From Methylobacterium sp. E-045 (GTDB lineage: Bacteria > Pseudomonadota > Alphaproteobacteria > Rhizobiales > Beijerinckiaceae), in NCBI RefSeq assembly GCF_022829685.1, contig NZ_JAKSYE010000134.1, positions 1-64,000 of the forward strand: DNA of 64,000 bases. Direction: 5' to 3'. Under the pieces are notes generated by a model, which worked only from the letters and a program-made list of their open reading frames with translations, did no database searches and was not told where the DNA came from. Positions 7,655 to 15,443 of this stretch are shown here, piece by piece (position 1 is the stretch's first letter; each line of letters begins with the position of its first letter). Made by a program: the position numbers and the translations under genes.

Positions 7655-7746
7655 AGCACAGCACGCCCCCATGCGCCCGATCGCCTGCCTTTCATTCGGC
7701 GGCACCACCCTACGGGCGCCGCCGGCAAGCGAACTGGAGCAAGGTC

Positions 7747-7947
7747 ATGATCTAGACCATCCTCGTCCACGCTCTCACGGCTGTCATGGCCTTCACCTTC
7801 GGGCCGATGATCGTAGCCTGCTACGCCGCCCGCCGACACATCGAGGGCGGCCACTGCAACGCGAACGAAGGAATGGCAAAATGCCCGGAAAGAAACGAAT
7901 TTCTGCCGTCGATAGGAGCGGCCGGGAATACAGTTGCGATGAAATGA
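7747..7947 (+). pseudogene. Possible small membrane protein interrupted by early TAG
   Basis: The frame reads ATG ATC TAG, then continues open as a plausible one-helix membrane peptide (TILVHALTAVMAFTFGPMIV followed by ACYAARRH). Either codon 3 carries a nonsense mutation, or translation restarts at the ATG at 7786. It overlaps the next gene out of frame. Evidence is only the hydrophobic pattern. Confidence 0.25.
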
Positions 7948-8627
7948 GACTGGTCTTTAAGACGTTCTATAAGAAAAATACGGCCGTCATAGCAAAAATG
8001 CTCCCAAGTATATCAGAGGATGCAATGCGCAAGCGCGCGAAGTTTTACGGGGTAATGGAGGCGCGAGATTACGAAATTTATTCAGACTGTCATATTGCAA
8101 TATTGCGGGACAAGTTCCCGGACTATGCGGAGATGGAAAGACTACTACCCGAACGCTCGGCCCGGAGCATTCGCGTCCGGTGTCGAAGGCTGGGTTTAAG
8201 ACAGCCTCACTTGGGCGATTTCACCCCAGAAGAAGACGCGATGTTGCGGCGAGGCGAAAAGCCGCCCGGCCGGGGCCAGCAAAGTATATACAGACGGCAC
8301 CTCAGGTTGGGCATTGATAAATCCTCCCTCAAAAAGGTCCTAGCCCTTGGAGAAGAGGCATTGCGCGAGCGGGTCAACTCTATCGTCCCGCGCGGCCTAC
8401 CGCGTCACATTCGAGAGGAAGCAATCCAAATTGTCCATATGCTGTGCATCGAGGGCAAGTGCTCTCCTGAGGATGAGCCTTTACGCGCCGCCTGCAAGCG
8501 AGCCGTAACCGCCACTCGGAAAATGCACCCGGATTGGGGGGCGCCTTTGAGTATGGACGCCAAGCTCTTCGATGACGGCAGCGCGACCGTAGGTGATCGG
8601 ATCTCGTCCGACACCTTCCACTTCTAG
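7881..8627 (+). CDS. Phage DNA-binding protein with Myb/SANT-like repeats and sigma-like tail (248 aa)
   Basis: The real protein starts MPGKKRISAVDRSG at 7881; the upstream in-frame extension is out of character. Three segments look like SANT/Myb or GcrA-type helix-turn-helix units: ~20-60 (DEMRLVFKTFYKKNTAVIAKML), ~70-105 (AEMERLLPERSARSIRVRCRRLGL) and ~110-145 (DFTPEEDAMLRRGE). The tail APLSMDAKLFDDGSATVGDRI echoes the "LDAPVFDDGSATLGD" phrase between sigma regions. Part of the gene (7900-8350) is clearly AT-richer than its neighbours. It probably regulates late or host genes; this is inference. Confidence 0.65.
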   Translation: MPGKKRISAVDRSGREYSCDEMRLVFKTFYKKNTAVIAKMLPSISEDAMRKRAKFYGVMEARDYEIYSDCHIAILRDKFPDYAEMERLLPERSARSIRVRCRRLGLRQPHLGDFTPEEDAMLRRGEKPPGRGQQSIYRRHLRLGIDKSSLKKVLALGEEALRERVNSIVPRGLPRHIREEAIQIVHMLCIEGKCSPEDEPLRAACKRAVTATRKMHPDWGAPLSMDAKLFDDGSATVGDRISSDTFHF

Positions 8628-8763
8628 CTCCGTTCGCGCCGATGGCAGGCTCACAATTCACGAACCCGATTGTCGGCGCGAACGCCCCTCTGATCTCTAC
8701 GGAGCCCGTCATGATCGAAGCCATGCGGCTGCCCTGCTGCGTCTCCACGAAGGAACTCGCGTG

Positions 8764-9246
8764 ATGGCTAAGGCTAGGAGGGTCGCGATCCCGCAGGGAC
8801 CGATCTCCGACACGACTCCGCTGCGCCTGGAAGTCGCCGCGGCCCTCGCCTACCCGGACGGGTCGATGACGGTCAGCGGCCTCCGCCGAGAGCGTGATGC
8901 TGGCCGGCTGGATGTCGAGCTCACGGCGGGCAAGGAATACACAACGTTGCACGCCATCGAGCAGATGAGGAAACAATGTCGAGGCCTTCGAAAGGCGCCC
9001 GTCTCTATGCTCAGGCAGAGCGGCGCGATCCACGAACCGGGGAGCTCCTTGAACGGGCCATCTGGGTCATCCGAGACGGTGGGACTAAGCGCAGCACAGG
9101 CGTCCCTGTCACGGACGATAGACGCGCTCCTCCAGAAGCCGAACAAGCCTTCAGCCGATACCTCGCCGAAAAGCACACGCCCCCGCGGGAAGGCCACCGT
9201 CCACTCGCTGCCATCCCGCTCGCGGATGTCATCAACATCTACCTGA
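8764..9246 (+). CDS. Excisionase-like protein overlapping the integrase gene (160 aa)
   Basis: Residues ~15-75 (TPLRLEVAAALAYPDGSMTVSGLRRERDAGRLDVE, then GKEYTTLHAIEQMRKQCR) match the pattern of small DNA-binding excisionase-type proteins found just before integrase genes in Rhizobiales. The tail (LSAAQASLSRTIDALLQK, then KPSADTSPKSTRPRGKA) is read from the first ~270 nt of the integrase gene in another frame. Such tails occur, as I recall, in relatives, so the overlap is probably genuine. The ATG at 8764 overlaps the stop of a possible 17-codon leader (8711-8764). Role: directing excision of the element. Confidence 0.7.
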   Translation: MAKARRVAIPQGPISDTTPLRLEVAAALAYPDGSMTVSGLRRERDAGRLDVELTAGKEYTTLHAIEQMRKQCRGLRKAPVSMLRQSGAIHEPGSSLNGPSGSSETVGLSAAQASLSRTIDALLQKPNKPSADTSPKSTRPRGKATVHSLPSRSRMSSTST

Positions 9247-10175
9247 CGGACTGCGCCGACCGACAGGCGCGGCCGAAGGAGGTCGCCCAACGCGCCAGGG
9301 CGCTCCTTACGTTCTGGGGAACGAAGAGCCTTGCCCAGGTCAACGGCGACAGCTGCCGGGCCTATGTCGAGGAGGGCGGTACGCGGCGCCAGCTCGAAGA
9401 CCTCCGGGCCGCTATCGAACACCATTTGTCCGAGGGCTACCACCGCGAGATCGTTCGTGTGGTTCTGCCGGAGAAGGGTCAATCCCGCGAGCGCTGGCTG
9501 ACACGCGCCGAGGCCGCGCGCCTGGTCTGGGCAGCCTATAGGTATCGGGAGATCCAGAAGGGGCATGAGACGGACAAGCGCACTCGGCGTCACGTCGCTC
9601 GGTTCATCCTGATCGCCCTCTATACCGGCACCCGAGCGGGAGCGATCTGCGCCGCATCGTTCACGCCGACCGAGGGTCGAGGCTGGATCAACCTTGATAC
9701 CGGCGTCTTCTACCGCCGGCCATCCGGCGAGCGCGAGACCAACAAGCGGAAGGCTCCGGTGCGCCTCCCCGACGGATTGCTGGCGCACCTGCGCCGATGG
9801 CATCGAAAGGGCCTATGCCGCAACCATCCGGTGGAATGGCAGGGGCGCCCCGTGAAGGACGTCGACAAGGCGTTCCGGCACGCACGAGCGGATGCTGGCC
9901 TATCCGACGACGTGACGCCTCACGTCCTGAAGCACACGGCGGTGACCTGGGCCATGCACCACGGCGTCAGTAAGGAGGAGGCGGCCAGCTTCTTCTCGAC
10001 GACGGTCGACACGATCGAGCGCGTGTACTGGCACCACCATCCCGATTTTCAGAGGGAGGCGGCCAAGCGCATGGGCCGACGACCCCGACAGAAACCCGAC
10101 AGAAACGACAGAAACGACCGTGAACAGGCGGGAACAAACGAGGGGAACGTGGTCGATTTCTCGAAGGCGGGCTAG
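8976..10175 (+). CDS. Tyrosine site-specific integrase
   Basis: 399 residues, usual family length. The N-terminal arm-binding part (RPSKGARLYAQAERRD) is followed by a SAM-like core-binding domain and the catalytic domain from ~165. Catalytic positions seen: Arg in ALYTGTRAGAI, the HVLKH box with Lys where most relatives have Arg, His in VYWHHHPD, and the nucleophile Tyr just before it. The HxxK variant is frequent in rhizobial prophage integrases with LKHTA. The gene ends 7 nt before a tRNA-Pro 3' fragment, its evident attachment site, so it catalyses integration into tRNA-Pro. Confidence 0.95.
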   Translation: MSRPSKGARLYAQAERRDPRTGELLERAIWVIRDGGTKRSTGVPVTDDRRAPPEAEQAFSRYLAEKHTPPREGHRPLAAIPLADVINIYLTDCADRQARPKEVAQRARALLTFWGTKSLAQVNGDSCRAYVEEGGTRRQLEDLRAAIEHHLSEGYHREIVRVVLPEKGQSRERWLTRAEAARLVWAAYRYREIQKGHETDKRTRRHVARFILIALYTGTRAGAICAASFTPTEGRGWINLDTGVFYRRPSGERETNKRKAPVRLPDGLLAHLRRWHRKGLCRNHPVEWQGRPVKDVDKAFRHARADAGLSDDVTPHVLKHTAVTWAMHHGVSKEEAASFFSTTVDTIERVYWHHHPDFQREAAKRMGRRPRQKPDRNDRNDREQAGTNEGNVVDFSKAG

Positions 10176-10182
10176 TTTGCCC

Positions 10183-10232
10183 CCACGTTCGGGACGTGGG
10201 GGTCGCAGGTTCAAATCCTGCCACTCCGACCA
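10183..10232 (+). repeat. Attachment site: 3' half of tRNA-Pro(CGG)
   Basis: The fragment contains a full anticodon arm (CCACG-TTCGGGA-CGTGG, anticodon CGG at 10190-10192), a T arm (GCAGG-TTCAAAT-CCTGC), the 3' acceptor strand CACTCCG and ACCA. The 5' half of a tRNA (acceptor CGGAGTG and D arm) is not found upstream; the integrase gene is there instead. This is the duplicated end left when an element integrates into a tRNA 3' half. The intact tRNA-Pro is expected at the other border, left of the window. Confidence 0.85.
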
Positions 10233-10270
10233 AATTTCCCGAGAGTTCGCAGTCTCTTACTGCCTCCCCC

Positions 10271-10405
10271 AAAACCCCAGCCGCACGGCGTGGACCGCAT
10301 GACGAGCATCGGTTTCCGCGTGATGTTGTCCGCCATCTTCGCGAACGGCGTGCCGCTGACAACGAGCCACGTCGCTGCGCTGTGGCGCGGAATGTGAGGC
10401 ATTAC
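10271..10405 (-). pseudogene. Remnant of a second phage integrase C-terminus
   Basis: The minus-strand frame contains VMPHIPRHSAATWLVVSGTPF, a recognisable tyrosine-recombinase HxxRH box, followed by degraded sequence (MADNITRKPMLVMRSTPCGW) where the Tyr nucleophile should be. Flanking frame sequence is not integrase-like. It points toward the tRNA-Pro end, suggesting an older element once used the same site. Confidence 0.65.
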
Positions 10406-10519
10406 GTCGTCGACGCAGGTCGGACATGGGCGGCGGCCATCGCGGCCCCGCCCACCCCGCTGCGCTACGGCTCGGTTCGCTCGCCGTGCGTCAGGCGGAG
10501 CCCGGCGGCGGGCCACCCA

Positions 10520-11353
10520 TCAGACCAGATGCGCGAATCGGCCTCCCAGCGCTCGCGCTTCCGCCTGAAGGTCTTCTTCGTTCGCGGCGGCCTGCCCGGA
10601 AAGGCGGGCGACGATCATGGGCAATCGCCAGGCGTCGATGTCCCGCCTGTCGATGCCGCTTAATCGGCAATACGTCCACACGTAGAAATCCGCCAATCTC
10701 GCGCGGATCTGCGCATCAACCGCCTGACCCCAAGCGTTGACGGCGCCGGTGCGTCCGGATCGAAGGATGAGCTCGGTGCGAGCGACATCGGCCGCGGGAT
10801 GTCCTGCCGTCGACTTTTCCCAGTCGATGACGACCAGTCCGTCCGGCGTGAAGAGCGCGTTCTCGGGGTGGAGATCACCGTGACAGAGGTTGTCCCCGTC
10901 GGGCAGGCGATCGAGCACGGCGAGCGTCGTCTGCTTCAGCCAGGCAGGAACCCGTGCTCTGGAGACCTGGACGCGAAGGGCATCCTGCTGATTGGGAAGC
11001 GGAGCATCGACGATCGTGTGGATGCCGACCTGAAATTGGGCAAGCTGCCTCAAGGCGCCCAGCAATCCGACCGGGCTCCGCTTGAAATGTTCGAGAACCG
11101 TCTTGCCGTCGATGTGTTCGAACAGCACGCCGGATCGTCCCTGCCGCTCGATGACCCCCAGAGGGGCCGGGACGCGCAGGCCTTGAGAATGGGCGTAAGA
11201 CGTCGCAACGAACTCCCTCTCGGCGAGCGACTTTCCCCATCTCGCCTTGTAGAGTTTCAGTATCTGACCCGATTTTTCGACGAAGACTTCGGCACTCCGT
11301 CCCTCACCGATGCGACGTGCCTGATCAAGAGCGACCTCTTGCGTCAATACCAT
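10520..11353 (-). CDS. Aminoglycoside-phosphotransferase-fold small-molecule kinase
   Basis: 277 residues with the APH/choline-kinase fold. The N-lobe has GEGRSAEVFVEKSGQILKLYK (Lys probably binding ATP). The catalytic loop is CHGDLHPENAL and the metal-binding segment is VVIDWEKSTAGHPAADVAR. Members phosphorylate hydroxyls of small molecules such as aminoglycosides, choline, homoserine or fructosamine; this sequence does not show which. It stands alone, just outside the element border, and may be ordinary host DNA. Nothing specific marks it as an antibiotic-resistance gene. Confidence 0.85.
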   Translation of the reverse strand: MVLTQEVALDQARRIGEGRSAEVFVEKSGQILKLYKARWGKSLAEREFVATSYAHSQGLRVPAPLGVIERQGRSGVLFEHIDGKTVLEHFKRSPVGLLGALRQLAQFQVGIHTIVDAPLPNQQDALRVQVSRARVPAWLKQTTLAVLDRLPDGDNLCHGDLHPENALFTPDGLVVIDWEKSTAGHPAADVARTELILRSGRTGAVNAWGQAVDAQIRARLADFYVWTYCRLSGIDRRDIDAWRLPMIVARLSGQAAANEEDLQAEARALGGRFAHLV

Positions 11354-11484
11354 ATCGATCCAACGTCATGGCCCCCTCGATGCCATGCGCGAAAGTATGG
11401 TCGATAAAGTTCAGTCGGCAATCCAATCCGGGACGGGATCGGCGCCGGCATGGGCAGGAGGTGCCGGTGCACACATGACGCAGC

Positions 11485-11517
11485 AAAAACCCCGCTCCGG
11501 CTCTCGCCGGGCGGGGT
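11485..11517 (-). terminator. Rho-independent terminator of the secreted protein gene at 11557
   Basis: On the minus strand, stem ACCCCGC/GCGGGGT with an inner GC-rich stem (CCGGC...GCCGG) is followed by TTTTT. It lies 40 nt past the stop of the leftward gene at 11557. Confidence 0.8.
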
Positions 11518-11556
11518 CTGACTGCGCGGACTCTTCACCCCGAAGTCTGCAGCCCG

Positions 11557-11841
11557 TCAGTAGCCGTAGCGGTAAGCCCGACGATAGTGCTGATCCTGGC
11601 GGCGCAGGTGAGCGTCATAGCGGCGTTCATGAAGCATCTGTCGGCGAATGTGCTTCCGATAGCGGTACTGGGGCGAATGCCCGTAACGGGGCCGGTACCC
11701 ATACCCGTACTGGACGGTTTCGGTCGCTGCCGGCTGTCCGAGCGAGGTGGCATCCACGGCCAGGGGAGCGGCCTGGGCCGTTGACGTCAAGCCGGCACAT
11801 ACGAGCGCCGCGGCGAGCGCGAGGGAGCGCAGGTCTTTCAT
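11557..11841 (-). CDS. Small secreted Tyr/Arg/His-rich protein (94 aa)
   Basis: Residues 1-24 are a classical signal peptide (MKDLRSLALAAALVCAGLTS, cleavage near AQA-APLAV). The mature part is rich in Tyr, Arg and His (YGYGYRPRYGHSPQYRYRKH) and basic, like many small periplasmic or cell-surface proteins of Methylobacterium with no assigned role. It has its own ribosome site (GGAAGGATA) and terminator. Confidence 0.75.
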   Translation of the reverse strand: MKDLRSLALAAALVCAGLTSTAQAAPLAVDATSLGQPAATETVQYGYGYRPRYGHSPQYRYRKHIRRQMLHERRYDAHLRRQDQHYRRAYRYGY

Positions 11842-12151
11842 CGGATATCCTTCCTTGTGGGTAGGGCAACGGCATCTAGGGCGCTGAAGCTTGGCTTCAA
11901 CCGATGAACCCCGCCGAACGGACCGATCCCGGTCGTCGGTCGGGATCGGTACCCCTTGGTATGGGCCATAAGCCCCTCATGCGGCGAGACGGTGGTCGAG
12001 GGTGCCGTTACGATGGGGCACGTGTACGGGCACCGTCGTCCCGACTATCGGGAAGAGGTGGCCGGGCGCAGGAGGCGGTGCCCCCGGCAGGCTCCTCCCG
12101 CAAAGCCGCTTGGTGAGAAGCCAACGGGACGCCGCTGGCCGGGCGCGATGA
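11842..12151. other. Intergenic region, no gene seen
   Basis: About 310 bp between the leftward secreted-protein gene and the rightward glycosyltransferase. It contains two small inverted repeats (TGAAGC-TTG-GCTTCA near 11885, and CCGATCCCG...CGGGATCGG at 11923-11949) without T-runs. They could be operator or RNA hairpins; no clear promoter is visible. Confidence 0.4.
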
Positions 12152-13144
12152 ATGGGATCCATGCGACGTTGCTTCGTCTGTGAGGCCGACCTCCTCGAAC
12201 CGACGGACCGGCACATCGTCCATGAGGATGGGCGGCGGCGGGCGTTTCCCTTCGCCTGCGCCTCGTGCGGCGTGCTGGTCCAAGACGGGGCGGACCCGGC
12301 CGCATGCTGGGCTGATCTCGCGCGGGGCTTGGCCGGGCGCGCGTTCCGCCTCGATCCGCAAGCGCCCTACGGTCTCGACATCTACACCCTGCGCCTTGCC
12401 GCGACCCGCCTCCGCCGTGGCGTGCGCGCGGTCCGCGAGGCCGACCGGGCGGCCCTGCTGCATCCGCATTCCGAGCGGGCCGCCGCCGGTGACCTGTTCG
12501 ATCTCAACGCCGGACGGCCGGCGACGGTCTCCCTCGGCCTTCTCTGCCGACCTCAGGACCTGGAGGCGGTGCTGGCCGGCCTCCCCGCCCATGCGGCCTG
12601 GACCAATGACGTGGCGATCCTCGTCGACGCTCCCGACGGCCCGCCATCCGCCGCGCCCATCCGCGGCTATCCCTCCGGCGCCGTTCGGATCGCCGCCCGT
12701 CCCCTCGCCGACGATTTCGCGGCGCAGCGCAACGCGCTGCAGGACCTGTCGCGGCGTGCCTGGATGCTCCAGCTCGACGCCGACGAGGCGCTTGCGCCCG
12801 CCGTGGGTGAGCTGCTTCCGGCCCTTGCCGCCCTGGCCGAGGAGGGGGACGTCCTCTCCATCGGCCTGCCCCGGCGCAACCGCGTCGACGGGGTTCTGTC
12901 GGATGTCTATCCGGACGTTCAGTACCGCTTGAATCGCATGCATGTCCGCTTCCGCGGGCGCGTTCACGAGCGTCCCGATCTCGGCGGCGAATGGCGGCGG
13001 GGCTTCATCACCCTCCACGGCGCCATCGAGCACCGGCTCTCCCGTGCCCATGTGGAGGCGCGGTCCCGGCGCTACGAGGCGATGGACCCCGGCCGGGGGC
13101 GACCGGAGGAGGAGACGGCGCTTCTGCGCCCCTACCGGCCCTGA
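12152..13144 (+). CDS. Glycosyltransferase-2-like protein with N-terminal zinc ribbon
   Basis: 330 residues. Cys7, Cys10, Cys36 and Cys39 form a zinc-ribbon-like pair of knuckles (CFVC, CASC). The rest reads like a GT-A glycosyltransferase, with AQRNALQDLSRRAWMLQLDADEAL (DxD-type metal site near residue 210) and an RVHERPD segment. It converges on and overlaps by 13 nt the next leftward glycosyltransferase. It belongs to the glycan cluster 12152-21570. The sugar donor is unknown. An alternative start is the ATG at 12161. Confidence 0.7.
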   Translation: MGSMRRCFVCEADLLEPTDRHIVHEDGRRRAFPFACASCGVLVQDGADPAACWADLARGLAGRAFRLDPQAPYGLDIYTLRLAATRLRRGVRAVREADRAALLHPHSERAAAGDLFDLNAGRPATVSLGLLCRPQDLEAVLAGLPAHAAWTNDVAILVDAPDGPPSAAPIRGYPSGAVRIAARPLADDFAAQRNALQDLSRRAWMLQLDADEALAPAVGELLPALAALAEEGDVLSIGLPRRNRVDGVLSDVYPDVQYRLNRMHVRFRGRVHERPDLGGEWRRGFITLHGAIEHRLSRAHVEARSRRYEAMDPGRGRPEEETALLRPYRP

Positions 13145-14334
13145 CGCGCTCCGGCGATGGCCCGTTCGTAGAGCGCCAGGGTCTCGGACCCGAGCCGCGC
13201 CCGATCGAAGGCGCCGCTCGCCGCCAGGGCGCGGTCCCGCAGGCGCAGGCGCAAGCCGGAATCTAAGAGCAGCGGCCGGATGGCGTCGGCCAGGGCCGCC
13301 CCCGTCGCCTCGGACGCCAGCAGCCCGGCGCCCGGCGCGCCGACGAAGGCGCGGGCGCTGGCATCCACGGCGCAGGCCACCACCGGGCGGCCATGGGCCA
13401 GGGCTTCCTGGTAGACGAGGCCGAAACTCTCGTAGCGCGAGGGGGCGAGCACCGCATGCGCTTGCCCATAGGCGGCCTCCAGGGCCACGCCATCGATCCG
13501 GCCGAGGGGACGCAGGCGCCGTCGCGCGACGGCGGGACAATCCGCCGGGAGGTCGGCCTCGGGCACGCCCACGAGGGCGATCTCGAAGGGGGGAAGCGTT
13601 CCGGCCTCGTGGTCGGCACCGAGGATCGCGGCGGCGGCCAGCAGCAGATCGAACCCCTTGCGCGGTTCGGCCCGGCCGACGAAGAGCAGGCGCACCGGAC
13701 CGTCCGTAGCCTCCGGGTAGGGCGCGGCGCGCGCGCGGTCGAGCATCTCCGGGGGCAGGCTCAGGCCGATGACGGCGTGGGGCCGGGCGGGGCGCAAGCC
13801 ATAGAGCGCCGTCATTCGCCCCGCGTGCTCGCCGGTATTCGAGATGAGGCCGGCGCTCGCCCTGGCCTGCCGGCGTTCAAGCCGGTCGGCGGCGAGCCCG
13901 TCGAGGCGGTCGCGCAGGGAGGCGGCCGGTTCGCGCGAGAAGGCGGCGGGCGTCGAGTTGCGGGTCACCAGGGGCGGGGCTCCGCCGCCTCCGAGGAGGC
14001 AGGCCGGCCCGTACCAGTTCGTGGCCTCGATGCAGGCGAAGGGAGTCCGGGCATGGGCACGGAGCACCGCCCGGCGGAAGGCCATCGGCGCGGCGAGGTG
14101 CCCGGCCGATCCCCACTGGCGCAGCCGCGCGAGGGGGGAGCCCGGCGGGAGACCGATCCCCTCGATTGTCACGCCCCCATGGTCGCCGGACCCGGTGCGG
14201 TCGAGGGTGAACACCGTGACGGTGATGCCGAGCGCGCTCAGGCTCTCGGCGATCTCGCGCGCGGCGGTGGAGAGCCCGCTCGGGGCCGGGGGATAGTCCC
14301 AGGCGAGGAGCGCCGTGCGCATGCGCCCGCTCAC
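13132..14334 (-). CDS. GT4 family glycosyltransferase
   Basis: 400 residues with GT-B fold. N-terminal acceptor domain (LLAWDYPPAPSGLSTAARE, about residue 8), donor-domain start RLLFVGRAEPRKGFDLLL (~225), and the E-x7-E motif in PSRYESFGLVYQEALAHGRPVV (~315-335). It retains the nucleotide-sugar alpha-glycosyltransferase layout. The gene follows the next GT4 gene with a 4-nt overlap (14331-14334), so the two form a leftward pair divergent from the sucrose-phosphate synthase. Confidence 0.9.
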   Translation of the reverse strand: MSGRMRTALLAWDYPPAPSGLSTAAREIAESLSALGITVTVFTLDRTGSGDHGGVTIEGIGLPPGSPLARLRQWGSAGHLAAPMAFRRAVLRAHARTPFACIEATNWYGPACLLGGGGAPPLVTRNSTPAAFSREPAASLRDRLDGLAADRLERRQARASAGLISNTGEHAGRMTALYGLRPARPHAVIGLSLPPEMLDRARAAPYPEATDGPVRLLFVGRAEPRKGFDLLLAAAAILGADHEAGTLPPFEIALVGVPEADLPADCPAVARRRLRPLGRIDGVALEAAYGQAHAVLAPSRYESFGLVYQEALAHGRPVVACAVDASARAFVGAPGAGLLASEATGAALADAIRPLLLDSGLRLRLRDRALAASGAFDRARLGSETLALYERAIAGARQGR

Positions 14335-15407
14335 CGGCCGAGCAGGCGCCGGTAGATCGCGAGGTAGTCGGCGGCCATGCGCTCGGCGGTGAAGCGTGCC
14401 TCGAAGCAGCGGCGCACCTCGGCCCGGTCGAGTTCGCCCACCCGCGCCAGGGCCGCCACCGCCTCGGCCTCGGAGGAGACGACGAAGCCCGTGACCCCGT
14501 CCTCGACGATCTCCGGCACGGAGCCCCGGTTCCAGGCGATCACCGGGGTGCCGCAGGCCATGGCCTCGATCATCACGAGGCCGAAGGGTTCGGGCCAGTC
14601 GATGGGAAACAGGAGGGCGCGCGCGCCGCCGAGGAGCCGGCCCTTGGCACGATCGTCCACCGGGCCGACATAGACGGCGTCGTCACCGAGCAGCGGGCGG
14701 ACCGCCCTGTCGAAATAATCCGGGTTGCCCACGTCCACCGTCCCGGCGAGGCGGATCGGCAGGCCCGCCGCGCGTGCGACGCGGATGGCGACGTCGGGCC
14801 GCTTCTGGTCGGTCATCCGGCCGACGAAGGCGAGATGGCCCTCCGGCTCGCTGCACAGGGCGTAACGGTCGCGGGCGATGCCGTGATGGACGATGCCGGC
14901 GCGGTTCGCCGCCGGGATGCCGGCTTCCTGCGCCGCCGAGATCGCCGCCACGGGCAGGTCGGGAAACCCGGCGAAGAACAGCGCCCGGTCGCGCTCGTCC
15001 ACGCGCCAGTGCACCGTCGTCAGGCTGCGGCATCGCCGCGCGCCGAGCACGGGCGCATGCGCGAACTCGCCGTGGCAATGGACGATGTCGAAATCGTCGA
15101 GGCGACGGGCAAGCGCTTCCATCTGCAGCGCTTCCAGGGCCGCGGGCACCCCCGGAGCCACCCGGCCCTCACGGGCTTCCAGGGCGGCGAGACTGAGATG
15201 ATCCCCGACCCTTGGTATATCTGTCACACTGTCCGCCGGGGCGAAGAGCGTTACGTCAACCTGCAAGTTTCGCAGTGCTATGCTGAGATCGTGGATGACG
15301 CGCTCCGTCCCGCCATGATGCGTCGGAGGGGTCGGGAAGATGTTGGGTGCAACCTGCGCGACACGGATCACGGGTTGTTCTTGCGTTTTAGGTATGAAAG
15401 TCGACAT
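14331..15407 (-). CDS. GT4 family glycosyltransferase
   Basis: 358 residues from the ATG at 15407, chosen because AAGGATGAA precedes it; the much longer open frame upstream lies antisense to the sucrose synthase gene. Opening motif VAQVAPNIFPTPPTHHGGTERV contains the Gly-rich acceptor loop. Donor domain: LAFVGRMTDQKRPDVAI. E-x7-E: WPEPFGLVMIEAMACGTPV. The start is only 36 nt from the start of the divergent SPS gene, so both promoters must overlap or lie within coding sequence. Confidence 0.9.
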   Translation of the reverse strand: MSTFIPKTQEQPVIRVAQVAPNIFPTPPTHHGGTERVIHDLSIALRNLQVDVTLFAPADSVTDIPRVGDHLSLAALEAREGRVAPGVPAALEALQMEALARRLDDFDIVHCHGEFAHAPVLGARRCRSLTTVHWRVDERDRALFFAGFPDLPVAAISAAQEAGIPAANRAGIVHHGIARDRYALCSEPEGHLAFVGRMTDQKRPDVAIRVARAAGLPIRLAGTVDVGNPDYFDRAVRPLLGDDAVYVGPVDDRAKGRLLGGARALLFPIDWPEPFGLVMIEAMACGTPVIAWNRGSVPEIVEDGVTGFVVSSEAEAVAALARVGELDRAEVRRCFEARFTAERMAADYLAIYRRLLGR

Positions 15408-15443
15408 TTCATCCTTGCTTGACGTGTCGGCACCCCGCCGCTG

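Noticed and set aside
10520..11353. Aminoglycoside resistance gene
   Set aside because: Only the general APH fold motifs are visible; nothing identifies an antibiotic substrate.
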